Below, piece by piece: positions 27,785 through 36,470 of a DNA stretch of 64,000 nucleotides; position 1 is the stretch's first letter; each line of letters opens with the position of its first letter. Below the pieces are notes generated by a model. It saw only the letters and a list, made by a program, of their open reading frames with translations. It searched no databases and was not told the origin of the DNA. A program made the position numbers and the translations under genes. The stretch lies in assembly GCF_030684895.1 (NCBI RefSeq), contig NZ_JAUXXP010000017.1, positions 62,001 through 126,000 of the forward strand, written 5' to 3'. The DNA is from Pseudomonas sp. GTDB lineage: Bacteria; Pseudomonadota; Gammaproteobacteria; Pseudomonadales; Pseudomonadaceae.

Positions 27785-28504
27785 TCAGCTGCGAGGCAAA
27801 CGCTGCTGGCGGGCGAGGATGCTCGCCACCCGCTGCGGCTTGCAATCCAGGTAGGCGGAAGCCTGCAACCAGCGTTGATTGGAATGCCAAGCGAAGAGAA
27901 ACTGCCCGCCCTTAAGCTGGTCGACCACCATCCGCGCCACTTCCGGACGCACCGCCGGACAACCCAGGCTGCGGCCAATCCGCCCCTGGCTTTGCACCAG
28001 GCTCGAGCTGACATATGAAGCACCGTGAATAACGATTGCACGCTCACGGGCCAGATCATTCAGCCCAGGTTCCAAACCATCCATACGCAGGGAATAACCG
28101 TGCTTGCCGCTGTAGCTTTCAGCGGTGCGGAACAAACCCAGGCTGGTCTGATTACTGTCCAGACGATTGGAAAACACCTCGGCGAAGTTCTCCCCGGACT
28201 TGCGGCCGTGGGCGACAAAATCACGCAGCAGTAAACGCTTGCGCTGCAGATCGAAGATCCACAAACGCCGTTCGGTAGAAGGCCGCGAATAATCGATCAC
28301 CGCCAGGCGCCGCGCAGGCTCAGCACCATGATTGACCGCGCACTGCATGGCCGCCAGGGCATGCTGCAGCGCCTGCTGATTAAGACCAGGCGCAATCAGC
28401 GCCAGATCCCTGAGCAGCCCATCCTGCTCGGCGGCGGTTGCCGACAAGGGCATCCACGAAAGCCAAAATCCAATCAGGCAGAACCTGCCAAGACGTCCAA
28501 ACAT
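27785..28504 (-). CDS. exported L,D-transpeptidase catalytic-domain protein (YkuD-like)
   Basis: 239 residues from ATG 28504, giving a clear signal peptide (FCLIGFWLSWMPLSATA). The upstream in-frame extension to 28555 would bury it. The catalytic region reads IHGASYVS and GRIGRSLGCPAV; Cys in SLGCPAV is the nucleophile and His in IHGA its partner, as in the murein L,D-transpeptidase-like catalytic family. It should act in the periplasm on peptidoglycan cross-links or lipoprotein attachment. It converges on the GspE-like gene (16-base gap) and is divergent from a second L,D-transpeptidase. Confidence 0.82.
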   Translation of the reverse strand: MFGRLGRFCLIGFWLSWMPLSATAAEQDGLLRDLALIAPGLNQQALQHALAAMQCAVNHGAEPARRLAVIDYSRPSTERRLWIFDLQRKRLLLRDFVAHGRKSGENFAEVFSNRLDSNQTSLGLFRTAESYSGKHGYSLRMDGLEPGLNDLARERAIVIHGASYVSSSLVQSQGRIGRSLGCPAVRPEVARMVVDQLKGGQFLFAWHSNQRWLQASAYLDCKPQRVASILARQQRLPRS

Positions 28505-28595
28505 TGCGCAAATACCTCTAGTACCTTCGGACGTCCTGTCACAAGATCCAACCATCGCCCGCCTATACTGGCTGCGGCCAAGTTGTTCTTAGCCC

Positions 28596-30200
28596 ATGGA
28601 CTGGAGCAGTAGATTGTTCAAAAAACGCACACTCTACATGAGCGCTGCCCTGCTCACCCTGCCATTGGTCGCCAACGCCACCGATGCGCCCTTTGCCACC
28701 AGCGCCGATCTGCGCCCATTGCTGGCCCAGCTGACGCAGCACTGCAGCCCATTACCGACAAGCCTAGACGAGAATGCTCAGCGTCTGCTGCAGGCTTTTT
28801 ATGCACAACGTGACGGCCAACCGGCCTGGCAGAGCGGCGAACAGCTGCTGCAATTGCGCGAGCAGCTGGCGCAATTGGCCGATGACGGCCTGCAGCCCAG
28901 CGACTATCTGCTGCCCAGCCTGGTTGCGGAAAGCTTCGCCGAACAACGCGACTGCGCGGAACTGCTGACCAGCCACAGCTACCTGCAGGCGCTGCTGCAC
29001 CTGCGCCGTGGCCGCTTGCTGCAACAGCGCCTGGAACCGCTGTGGCAGGCACCAGGGCAAACCAATCCAGATCCGCAACTGGCGACCCTCTCCCTGGCCC
29101 TGCTGCACCTGTACACGCCGCCCCTGGCCTTTGCCAGCGCACGGCCGGCCACCGTGCACTATCAGCGGCTGCGTAGCGCTTATGCACAACAACGCCTACA
29201 GCCGCTACAGGCGTGGACGACGCTGGCCAGCGGTGCACAACTCAAACCCGGCGGCAAGGATGCGCGGCTGCCAGCATTGCGCGCACGGCTGATCGCCCAG
29301 AGCTACCTGGCTGTACCGCTAGAAGAACTGGGCAGCGCTTATGATCTGGCCACGCAAAGCGCCCTGGAGAGTTTCCAGCGCGACCACGGCCTCAACCCGG
29401 ATGGCATTCTCGGCCCCGCCAGCCTGACCGAACTGAATATCAGCGCACCGCTGCGCCGCGAGCAACTGCGCGCCAATCTCGAACGCCTGCGCTGGCTGGC
29501 AGACTCCATGGGCGAGGCCGAGGTGCTGATCAATGTCGCGGCCGCCGAACTACAGGTGCGGCGCAATAACCAGCTGCTTTGGCGCACCCGTACCCAGGTT
29601 GGTCGCGCCGAACGGCAAACGCCGCTGCTTGCCTCAAGCATCGTGCGGCTGACCCTCAATCCGACCTGGACCGTGCCGCCGACCATCCTGCGCGAAGACA
29701 AACTGCCGGCCATTCGCGACGACATCGACTACCTGGAACGCCAGCAGATGAGCGTGCTCGACCGCGACGGCACGCTGCTCGACCCACACAGCATCGACTG
29801 GGACAACCCCGGGGCGATCCGTCTGCGTCAGTCGGCCGGCAGCCATAACCCGCTTGGCCGCGTCGCCGTACGTTTCGCTAACCCATTCGCGGTCTATCTG
29901 CACGACACGCCCAGCCAGCAACTGTTCAACAAGGCCCCGCGTGCGTTCAGCTCGGGCTGCGTGCGGGTCGAGGCCGTCGACACCCTGCTCGCCTGGCTGC
30001 TCAGCCCGGATGAGCTGAGCAGCGTGCAGACGCGCATCGCCAGTGGCGACACCCAGCAGTACCGGCTGCAACATCCGGTACCACTACTGATTGCCTACTG
30101 GACCGCCGACGCCACCAAGGATGGAGCCCTGCGCTACTACCCGGACATCTACGCCCGTGACGCACGCCTGGTCAACGCCCTGGCGCCAAACGCGCACTGA
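28596..30200 (+). CDS. YcbB/LdtD-type L,D-transpeptidase
   Basis: About 534 residues, close to the usual size of the YcbB group (E. coli LdtD, 615). A signal peptide follows the start (TLYMSAALLTLPLVANA). The order is an N-terminal scaffold, a peptidoglycan-binding-1 repeat (ALESFQRDHGLNPDGILG, about 262-280) and a C-terminal YkuD catalytic domain with YLHDTPSQQLF and SSGCVRVE (nucleophile Cys, about 452). It forms 3-3 cross-links in the periplasm. The start is uncertain: ATG 28596 lacks a ribosome site, while an in-frame TTG at 28614 has GGAG seven bases upstream and starts exactly at the signal peptide. Confidence 0.9.
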   Translation: MDWSSRLFKKRTLYMSAALLTLPLVANATDAPFATSADLRPLLAQLTQHCSPLPTSLDENAQRLLQAFYAQRDGQPAWQSGEQLLQLREQLAQLADDGLQPSDYLLPSLVAESFAEQRDCAELLTSHSYLQALLHLRRGRLLQQRLEPLWQAPGQTNPDPQLATLSLALLHLYTPPLAFASARPATVHYQRLRSAYAQQRLQPLQAWTTLASGAQLKPGGKDARLPALRARLIAQSYLAVPLEELGSAYDLATQSALESFQRDHGLNPDGILGPASLTELNISAPLRREQLRANLERLRWLADSMGEAEVLINVAAAELQVRRNNQLLWRTRTQVGRAERQTPLLASSIVRLTLNPTWTVPPTILREDKLPAIRDDIDYLERQQMSVLDRDGTLLDPHSIDWDNPGAIRLRQSAGSHNPLGRVAVRFANPFAVYLHDTPSQQLFNKAPRAFSSGCVRVEAVDTLLAWLLSPDELSSVQTRIASGDTQQYRLQHPVPLLIAYWTADATKDGALRYYPDIYARDARLVNALAPNAH

Positions 30201-30324
30201 GCCGCAGCCATGACCGCTGATCGGCGCACCTTGCAACACCATCGACAGCTGCGCCAACGCCAACTGTGCTTAGATACCTGAACCGCTAATCAGCAGACCT
30301 CAACTCGCTAAGGAGCTACACCAC

Positions 30325-31245
30325 ATGGAAATCGGCAGTGTCATTTTTCTCTTTGTCGGCCTCGCCGTCGCCATCGTCTTTATGGGTTTCAAGGTTGTGC
30401 CACAGGGCTACGAATGGACAGTGGAGCGCTTCGGCCGCTACACCAACACCCTCAAGCCGGGCCTGAACATCATCGTACCGATCATGGACAGGGTCGGCCG
30501 CAAGCTCAACGTGATGGAAAACGTGCTGGATATTCCGCCGCAGGAAGTGATCACCGCCGATAACGCCACGGTGCAGATCGACGCCATCTGCTTCTTCCAG
30601 ATCATCAACTCGGCCCAAGCGGCTTACGAGGTAAACAACCTCGAACACGCCATCCGCAACCTGGTGATGACCAATATCCGTACCGTGCTCGGCTCGATGG
30701 AGCTGGACGCCATGCTCGGCCAGCGCGATGCGATCAACGAAAAACTGCTGCGCACTGTCGATGAAGCCACCGCACCCTGGGGCATCAAGATCACCCGTAT
30801 CGAGATCAAGGACATCAGCCCGCCCGCCGACCTGATGGCCGCCATGTCCGGGCAGATGAAAGCCGAACGGATCAAACGCGCACAAATTCTCGAAGCCGAA
30901 GGTCTGCGTGCCGCTGCCATTCTCACCGCCGAAGGGCAGAAGCAGGGCGACATCCTCAAGGCCGAAGGTCAACGCCAAGCCGCTTTCCTCGAAGCCGAAG
31001 CGCGCGAACGTGCCGCCCAGGCAGAAGCCGAAGCCACGCGTATGGTTTCCGAAGCCATCGCCAAGGGTAACGTGCAGGCGGTCAACTACTTCGTTGCACA
31101 GAAATACATCGAAGCCCTCGGCCAACTGGCCAGCGCCAACAACAGCAAGGTCATCCTCATGCCGCTGGAAGCCAGCCAGGTCATCGGCGCCGTCGGCGGC
31201 ATCAGCGAAATTGTCAAAGCCACCTTCGGTGAGAAGAAGGGTTAA
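30325..31245 (+). CDS. SPFH/stomatin-family membrane protease-associated protein (QmcA-like)
   Basis: 306 residues. One N-terminal membrane anchor (3-22), an SPFH/band-7 domain (about 24-190; [16 protein letters not shown]) and an Ala/Glu/Arg-rich coiled coil (about 190-250; [16 protein letters not shown]) that drives oligomer rings. Members such as E. coli QmcA associate with the FtsH protease complex and membrane microdomains. GGAG lies 10 bases before the ATG. The NfeD-type gene follows after 3 bases; this stomatin-NfeD pairing is widespread and supports a functional complex. Confidence 0.93.
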   Translation: MEIGSVIFLFVGLAVAIVFMGFKVVPQGYEWTVERFGRYTNTLKPGLNIIVPIMDRVGRKLNVMENVLDIPPQEVITADNATVQIDAICFFQIINSAQAAYEVNNLEHAIRNLVMTNIRTVLGSMELDAMLGQRDAINEKLLRTVDEATAPWGIKITRIEIKDISPPADLMAAMSGQMKAERIKRAQILEAEGLRAAAILTAEGQKQGDILKAEGQRQAAFLEAEARERAAQAEAEATRMVSEAIAKGNVQAVNYFVAQKYIEALGQLASANNSKVILMPLEASQVIGAVGGISEIVKATFGEKKG

Positions 31246-31248
31246 GCC

Positions 31249-31704
31249 ATGTGGGACTTTTTACAGCACCTGTCGTACTGGAACTGGCTGGCTTTCGGCA
31301 CGCTGCTGCTGATTCTCGAAGTGTTCGGTGCCGGCGGTTATTTGCTGTGGATCGGCCTGGCCGCCGCCAGCGTCGGCCTGTTGACCTTTGTCTTCCCGGG
31401 CCTGCCGTGGGCAGCGCAGTTCATCCTGTTCGGCCTGCTCTCGATCCTCACGGCGGTGTTCTGGTGGCAACGCCAGCGCAGCGCGGCCAAGCCTTCCGAC
31501 CAACCAGGACTGAACCAGCGCGGCAGTGAATTCGTCGGCCGCACCTTTGTCCTGCACGAAGCCATCAACGGCGGACGCGGCAAGATCAAGGCCGGCGACA
31601 GCCTGTGGCTGGTAATCGGCGCTGACCTGCCGGCCGGCACGCCAGTACGGGTGGTGGGCCAGGATGGTGTGCTGCTGCGGGTTGTAGCCGCGCAGTCGGA
31701 CTGA
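31249..31704 (+). CDS. NfeD-family membrane protein (YbbK-like)
   Basis: 151 residues: two or three N-terminal hydrophobic helices (about 10-75; LLLILEVFGAGGYLLWIGLAA) followed by a small beta-barrel OB-like NfeD domain (about 90-151; FVGRTFVLHEAINGGRGKIKAGD). This is the short NfeD form that partners stomatin-like proteins; it has no protease domain. It is co-transcribed with the SPFH gene and followed at once by a long hairpin. Confidence 0.92.
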   Translation: MWDFLQHLSYWNWLAFGTLLLILEVFGAGGYLLWIGLAAASVGLLTFVFPGLPWAAQFILFGLLSILTAVFWWQRQRSAAKPSDQPGLNQRGSEFVGRTFVLHEAINGGRGKIKAGDSLWLVIGADLPAGTPVRVVGQDGVLLRVVAAQSD

Positions 31705-31715
31705 TGGCCAAGGCT

Positions 31716-31756
31716 GTAAACGACAACGCCCCGCATTGCGGGGCGTTGTCGTTTAC
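31716..31756. terminator. long bidirectional hairpin between nfeD and gcvH
   Basis: GTAAACGACAACGCCCCGCA pairs perfectly with the TGCGGGGCGTTGTCGTTTAC that follows, around a single central base. It sits between the converging nfeD and gcvH genes. The T-rich end is mixed (TTGTCGTTTAC), so its termination efficiency is uncertain. Confidence 0.75.
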
Positions 31757-31765
31757 GCATGGCGC

Positions 31766-32155
31766 TTAGGCGTCGCTGTCAGCGCTGGCCTTGTAGGCGG
31801 CCGCGTCGAGCAGCTTGTCCAACTCGCTGGCGTCGCTTGGCTTGAGCTTGAAGAACCAGCTGCCGTACGGGTCGCTGTTGACGCTTTCCGGGCTGTCGGC
31901 CAAGCCGTCGTTGATCGCGATCACTTCACCGGAAACCGGTGCATAGATGTCGGACGCGGCCTTGACCGACTCCACCACCCCAGCTTCCTGGCCGGCATTC
32001 AGGGTCTTGCCGACTTCTGGCAGCTCGATGAACACCACATCACCCAGGGCTTCCTGAGCGTGATCGGAAATGCCTACGGTAACGCTGCCATCGGCTTCCA
32101 GGCGCGCCCACTCGTGGCTGGCGGCGTAACGCAGATCGGCGGGGATAGTGCTCAT
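31766..32155 (-). CDS. gcvH: glycine cleavage system H protein
   Basis: Lipoyl carrier that shuttles the aminomethyl group between P, T and L proteins of glycine cleavage. 129 residues from ATG 32155 ([16 protein letters not shown]), chosen because GAGGAA is well spaced upstream; in-frame Met codons earlier are unlikely. The lipoylated Lys is in [15 protein letters not shown], and [11 protein letters not shown] is standard. It lies 143 bases downstream of gcvT on the same strand. No gcvP is present where it often follows. Confidence 0.97.
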   Translation of the reverse strand: MSTIPADLRYAASHEWARLEADGSVTVGISDHAQEALGDVVFIELPEVGKTLNAGQEAGVVESVKAASDIYAPVSGEVIAINDGLADSPESVNSDPYGSWFFKLKPSDASELDKLLDAAAYKASADSDA

Positions 32156-32298
32156 GTGTCGTTCCTCATCTGACATGACGGCGACCACGCCGTCATGGAA
32201 ATTTAGCAGGCCTTGGCCATACCGAAAGAAAGTCTTTAAAAACCTGACGCACCGTTACAAACCGGGGCGTTCTCGACCATCCATGGCCAGTTCAAGGC

Positions 32299-33381
32299 TT
32301 AGATAAGCGCCTTGCCGTTACGCACAAACGTCGGTTTGACCACTCGCACCGGGTACCACTTGCCGCGAATCTCTACTTCAGCACGCTCGCTGGTAGCCGC
32401 CGGCACGCGGGCCAGGGCGATGGATTTACCCAGGGTCGGCGAGAAGCTGCCGCTGGTGATCTCGCCTTCGCCCACCCCTTCAACTCGCACTACCTGATGC
32501 GCACGCAGCACGCCGCGCTCTTCCAGCACCAGGCCGACCAGCTTGGAGGCAACGCCTTCGGCCTTCTGCTTCTGCAGCGCGGCGCGACCAACAAAACCAC
32601 GGCTGGCCGGCTCCCAGGCGATGGTCCAGGCCATATTAGCGGCCAGCGGGGTCACACTTTCGTCCATGTCCTGGCCGTATAGGTTCATCCCGGCTTCAAG
32701 GCGCAGGGTGTCGCGCGCGCCAAGACCGATCGGGGAAATACCGGCACCGACCAGCTCATTAAGGAAGGCCAACACTTCGCTGGCTGGCAGCATGATTTCC
32801 AGGCCGTCTTCGCCGGTATAACCGGTGCGAGCAATAAACCACTCGCCATCGGGCTGGCCTTCAAAGGGCTTGAGGCTCTGAATCAGGTTGGCGCGCGACT
32901 GGCTGACCAGCTCGGCGGTCTTGCTGCGCGCCTGCGGGCCTTGAATGGCCAGCATCGCCAGCTCGGCGCGCTCGTGCAGCTGCACGTCGAAATCGACGCT
33001 TTGCAGGTGCATCCAGGCCAGGTCCTTGTCGCGGGTCGAGGCATTCACCACCACGCGGTAACCGAAGTCGGTGAGGTAGACGATCAAGTCATCCACCACC
33101 CCACCCTGCTCGTTGAGCATACCGCTATAGAGGGCTTTGCCGATGCTCTGCAGACGCTCGATGTCGTTGGCCAGCAGGTGCTGCAGATAAGCCTTGGCCT
33201 GGCTGCCGCTGACATCCACCACGGTCATGTGCGACACATCGAACACCCCGCAGTCGCGACGCACCTGATGGTGCTCCTCGACCTGCGAGCCATAGTGCAA
33301 CGGCATGTCCCAACCGCCGAAGTCGACCATCTTGGCACCCAAGGCGAGGTGCAGGTCATAGAGCGGTGTGCGCTGTCCCAT
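32299..33381 (-). CDS. gcvT: glycine cleavage system T protein (aminomethyltransferase)
   Basis: Transfers the methylene group from aminomethyl-lipoyl-H protein to tetrahydrofolate with release of ammonia. 360 residues from ATG 33381 ([27 protein letters not shown]), which has GGAG nine bases upstream. LPGF-type and folate-binding regions are recognisable, including [15 protein letters not shown] and the [20 protein letters not shown] region with the catalytic Asp. The leader is about 100 bases and shows no glycine riboswitch. The promoter is at 33516-33488. Confidence 0.97.
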   Translation of the reverse strand: MGQRTPLYDLHLALGAKMVDFGGWDMPLHYGSQVEEHHQVRRDCGVFDVSHMTVVDVSGSQAKAYLQHLLANDIERLQSIGKALYSGMLNEQGGVVDDLIVYLTDFGYRVVVNASTRDKDLAWMHLQSVDFDVQLHERAELAMLAIQGPQARSKTAELVSQSRANLIQSLKPFEGQPDGEWFIARTGYTGEDGLEIMLPASEVLAFLNELVGAGISPIGLGARDTLRLEAGMNLYGQDMDESVTPLAANMAWTIAWEPASRGFVGRAALQKQKAEGVASKLVGLVLEERGVLRAHQVVRVEGVGEGEITSGSFSPTLGKSIALARVPAATSERAEVEIRGKWYPVRVVKPTFVRNGKALI

Positions 33382-33487
33382 AAGTGTCTCCTTGCGGGCT
33401 GGGCAGTGCAGCGGCAACCTGGCTGAGCCCACACAATCGGGCACTGGCACGGGCTATCAAGGTGATCGGCCGCTGCGAATGGCGCGC

Positions 33488-33516
33488 ATTGTAGCCGCAA
33501 CACCGGGGGCGGTCAT
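33488..33516 (-). promoter_or_regulatory. candidate sigma70 promoter of gcvT
   Basis: On the minus strand: -35 ATGACC (33516-33511), 17-base spacer, -10 TACAAT (33493-33488). Transcription would start near 33481, about 100 bases before the gcvT ATG. Confidence 0.5.
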
Positions 33517-33576
33517 CTTGGTCTTGCCTGTACTGAACAAGCCTGGCGGGTTACGCCGCTACGCGGCTAACCCACC

Positions 33577-35193
33577 CTACCCGTGACGACGCGCCGAACG
33601 GCGGATCAGCAGAATCACCGGCAACAGCCCGACCAGCACCAGGGTCAGGGCCGGCAGCGCAGCGCGCGCCCACTCGCCTTCGCTGGTCATTTCAAACACC
33701 CGCACCGACAACGTGTCCCAACCAAAGGGGCGCATCAGCAGGGTGGCGGGCATTTCCTTGAGCACATCGACAAATACCAGCAGCGCTGCCGACAGCGCCC
33801 CCGGCACCAGCAGCGGCAGGTAGACCTTGAAGAACAATCCGACGCCGCCGACGCCGAGGCTGCGCGAGGCTTCCGGCAAGGACGGACGAATGCGCGCCAG
33901 GCTGTTTTCCAGCGGCCCGTAGGCCACCGCCAGAAAGCGGATCATATAGGCCAGCAGCAGCGCCGACAGGCTGCCGAGCAGCACCGGCTTGCCTGCGCCG
34001 CCCAGCCAGCTGGACAGCGGAATAACCAGTTCACGATCCAGGTAACTGAACGCCAGCATGATCGCCACCGCCAGCATCGAACCCGGCAAGGCATACCCGA
34101 GATTGGCCAAGCCAACGGTTGAACGCATCAGCCGAGTCGGCGCCAGACGCCGAGCGAAGGCCAGCAGCAAAGCCACGCTGACGGTGATCAGCGCCGCCAT
34201 CGCGCCCAGGTAGAGGGTATGCAGAATCAAGGCGCTGTAGCGCTCATCCAGATCGAAACGACCGCGCTGCCAGAACCAGACGATCAGCTGCAGTACCGGG
34301 ATGACAAAACCACAGGCGAATACCAGGCCGCACCAAGCGCTGGCCGCCAACGCCTGGCCGCCTTTAAGGTGATACAGCGCCTTGCCGCGTGGCCGTTCAT
34401 TTACCGGGCGCACCGCACCGCGGGCGCGGCGCTCGCCGTAGAGCACCAGCATCACCGCCAGCAGCAGCAGGCTGGCCAGTTGAGTAGCACTGGTCAGGCT
34501 GTAGAAGCTGTACCAGGTCTTATAAATGGCGGTGGTAAAGGTGTCGAAGTTGAACACCGAGACCGCGCCGAAATCCGCCAGGGTTTCCATGATCGCCAGG
34601 GCCAGGCCGGCGCCAATCGCCGGGCGCGCCATTGGCAGGGCAACGCGCCAGAACGCTCGCCACGGGCTCAGACCAAGCACCCGCGCCGCTTCCATCAATC
34701 CCTTGCCCTGGGCCAGAAAGGCATTGCGCGCAAGCAGGTAAACGTAGGGGTAGAACACCAGCACCAGGACGATGATCACCCCGCCAGTGGAACGCACGCG
34801 GGGGAAGCGCACACCGCTGCCGAACCACTCGCGCAGCAGGGTCTGCAGCGGGCCGGCGAAATCCAGCAGGCCGACAAATACAAATGCCAGCACATAGGCG
34901 GGAATGGCAAACGGCAGCATCAGCGCCCAATCCAACCAGCGCCGACCGGGAAACTCACAGAGGCTGGTGAGCCAGGCCAGGCTGACGCCAAGCAGCGTCA
35001 CGCCCACACCGACACCCAACACCAACACCAGGGTATTGCCGAGCAGACGCGGCAACTGGGTTTGCCACAGGTGCGCCCAGATCTGCTGGTCGACCTCATG
35101 CCAGCTGAACATCAGCACGCTCAGCGGCAGCAGCACCAGCAAGGCAACGGCAAAGGCGATGGGGTACCAGCGGCGCTGAGCAGGATGGGCCAC
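33577..35193 (-). CDS. FbpB/SfuB-type iron(III) ABC transporter permease
   Basis: 538 residues, a fused double permease with about twelve membrane helices and two copies of the EAA loop: EAARVLGLSPWRAFWRVALP (about 175-194) and EASRSLGVGGVGLFFKVYLP (about 465-484). This arrangement is typical of Fbp/Sfu iron importers. It lies downstream of the binding-protein gene fbpA on the same strand, separated by a terminator and a repeat. No ATP-binding subunit is adjacent; as in P. aeruginosa, it may be encoded elsewhere or shared. A short GTTACGCCGC/GCGGCTAAC repeat trails the stop. Confidence 0.92.
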   Translation of the reverse strand: MAHPAQRRWYPIAFAVALLVLLPLSVLMFSWHEVDQQIWAHLWQTQLPRLLGNTLVLVLGVGVGVTLLGVSLAWLTSLCEFPGRRWLDWALMLPFAIPAYVLAFVFVGLLDFAGPLQTLLREWFGSGVRFPRVRSTGGVIIVLVLVFYPYVYLLARNAFLAQGKGLMEAARVLGLSPWRAFWRVALPMARPAIGAGLALAIMETLADFGAVSVFNFDTFTTAIYKTWYSFYSLTSATQLASLLLLAVMLVLYGERRARGAVRPVNERPRGKALYHLKGGQALAASAWCGLVFACGFVIPVLQLIVWFWQRGRFDLDERYSALILHTLYLGAMAALITVSVALLLAFARRLAPTRLMRSTVGLANLGYALPGSMLAVAIMLAFSYLDRELVIPLSSWLGGAGKPVLLGSLSALLLAYMIRFLAVAYGPLENSLARIRPSLPEASRSLGVGGVGLFFKVYLPLLVPGALSAALLVFVDVLKEMPATLLMRPFGWDTLSVRVFEMTSEGEWARAALPALTLVLVGLLPVILLIRRSARRHG

Positions 35194-35204
35194 GCAAAAT
35201 CCTC

Positions 35205-35242
35205 AAGACAAAAACACAACGCCCCGGGCTAAGCCGGGGCGT
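35205..35242 (-). terminator. terminator between fbpA and fbpB
   Basis: On the minus strand the stem ACGCCCCGGCTTAGCCCGGGGCGT (35242-35219, one bulge) is followed by TGTGTTTTTGT, a usable T-rich tract. It would reduce read-through from the binding-protein gene into the permease gene. Confidence 0.7.
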
Positions 35243-35254
35243 CGAGTATAACGG

Positions 35255-35336
35255 CGTAGGATGGGTTGAGGCGCGTAGCGGCGATACCCATCGTGTTGGA
35301 TGCGATGGGTATCGCTGCGCTCAACCCATCCTACGC
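35255..35336. repeat. REP-like inverted repeat
   Basis: Arms GCGTAGGATGGGTTGAGGCG / CGCTCAACCCATCCTACGC (one base shorter) flank an inner CGATACCCATCG / CGATGGGTATCG. Related sequence occurs at 50135-50198 and as a partial unit at 22829. It lies between fbpA and fbpB. Confidence 0.8.
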
Positions 35337-35358
35337 ACTAGCTGCTGACGATCTGCGC

Positions 35359-36360
35359 TTAGTTCCAGCCAGCACGATCCATCAGCATGGTCGCTTCGGC
35401 CTGGCGCTTGCCAGCCACTTCGGTGGCGATCGAATCAGCCTTGAAGGTGCCCCACGCGGCGACTTCCTTGGACGGTGCAACCGCCGGGTTAGCCGGGAAC
35501 TCCTGGTTAACGCCGGCGAAGATGGTCTGCGCTTCTTCGGTGGTCATCCACTCCAGCAGCTTGCGCGCGGCTTCGGCATGCGGCGCGTGTTTGGTGACAC
35601 CGGCACCGGCCAGGTTGACGTGCACGCCACGGTCGTTCTGGTTCGGCCAGTACGGCTTCACTTTCAGATCAGGCTGCTGCTGGTGCAGGCGGCCGTAGTA
35701 GTAGGTGTTGGTGATGCCGACGTCACACTGACCGGCGTCGATGGCTTGCAGCAGCGCGGTGTCATCGGCGAACACGTCGGTGGCCAGGTTGTTGACCCAG
35801 CCCTTGACGATTTCTTCGGTCTTGGCCGCGCCATGGGTTTCGATCAGGGTGGCGGTCAGGGACTGGTTGTAGACCTTCTTGCTGGTACGCAGGCACAGGC
35901 GGCCTTCCCAATTCTTGTCAGCCAGGGCTTCGTAGGTGCTCAGCTCGCTCGGCTTAACCCGCTCGGTGGAGTAGAAAATGGTCCGCGCGCGCAGTGACAG
36001 GCCAGTCCAGCTGTCGGTGCTGGAACGGTACTGGGCCGGGATATTGGCGGCAATCAGCTCGGATTGGGTCGGCTGCAGCACGCCTTCCTGCTCGGCCTGC
36101 CAGAGGTTGCCGGCGTCTACGGTGATCAGCAGGTCGGCCGGGGTGTTGGCACCTTCGGCTTTCAGACGGGCGATAAGCGGCGCTTCCTTGTCGGTGATGA
36201 ACTTGACCTTGACCCCGGTCTTGGCGGTGTAAGCATCGAACACCGGCTTGATCAGCTCGTCGATACGCGAGGAATACACCACCACTTCATCGGCGGCCTG
36301 CGCAGTGCTGGCCAGCGCGGTGAGAGAGAGTGCGGCGAACAAGCCTTTGCTTACCTGCAT
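35359..36360 (-). CDS. FbpA-type iron(III)-binding periplasmic protein
   Basis: 333 residues. Signal peptide with cleavage after AQA (about residue 22), then the mature start [27 protein letters not shown] contains the adjacent tyrosines that coordinate Fe(III) in this family, followed by the [15 protein letters not shown] stretch. It delivers iron to the permease encoded downstream. It has its own good promoter at 36428-36400. A convincing Fur box was looked for and not found. Confidence 0.94.
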   Translation of the reverse strand: MQVSKGLFAALSLTALASTAQAADEVVVYSSRIDELIKPVFDAYTAKTGVKVKFITDKEAPLIARLKAEGANTPADLLITVDAGNLWQAEQEGVLQPTQSELIAANIPAQYRSSTDSWTGLSLRARTIFYSTERVKPSELSTYEALADKNWEGRLCLRTSKKVYNQSLTATLIETHGAAKTEEIVKGWVNNLATDVFADDTALLQAIDAGQCDVGITNTYYYGRLHQQQPDLKVKPYWPNQNDRGVHVNLAGAGVTKHAPHAEAARKLLEWMTTEEAQTIFAGVNQEFPANPAVAPSKEVAAWGTFKADSIATEVAGKRQAEATMLMDRAGWN

Positions 36361-36399
36361 GGTGTAGTGCCTCTTGGTATAGACGAGTTAAGGTGCCAA

Positions 36400-36428
36400 A
36401 TAGTAGTGAATGACATTTAGCTTCTCAA
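36400..36428 (-). promoter_or_regulatory. candidate sigma70 promoter of fbpA
   Basis: On the minus strand: -35 TTGAGA (36428-36423), exactly 17 bases, -10 TACTAT (36405-36400), about 40 bases before the ATG. The spacer, AGCTAAATGTCATTCAC, shows only a weak resemblance to a Fur site. Confidence 0.55.
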
Positions 36429-36470
36429 CTCGTTATCCATTTAAACCTGTAACAAGCGCCTTCACACTCC

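Noticed and set aside
33382..33490. Glycine riboswitch upstream of gcvT
   Set aside because: The leader of about 100 bases lacks the conserved tandem aptamer motifs.
34219..35232. 337-residue plus-strand frame opposite fbpB
   Set aside because: Gln/His/Arg-rich antisense frame with no recognisable domain.
36395..36430. Fur box at the fbpA promoter
   Set aside because: The best alignment to the 19-bp consensus matches only about 8 positions; not better than chance.
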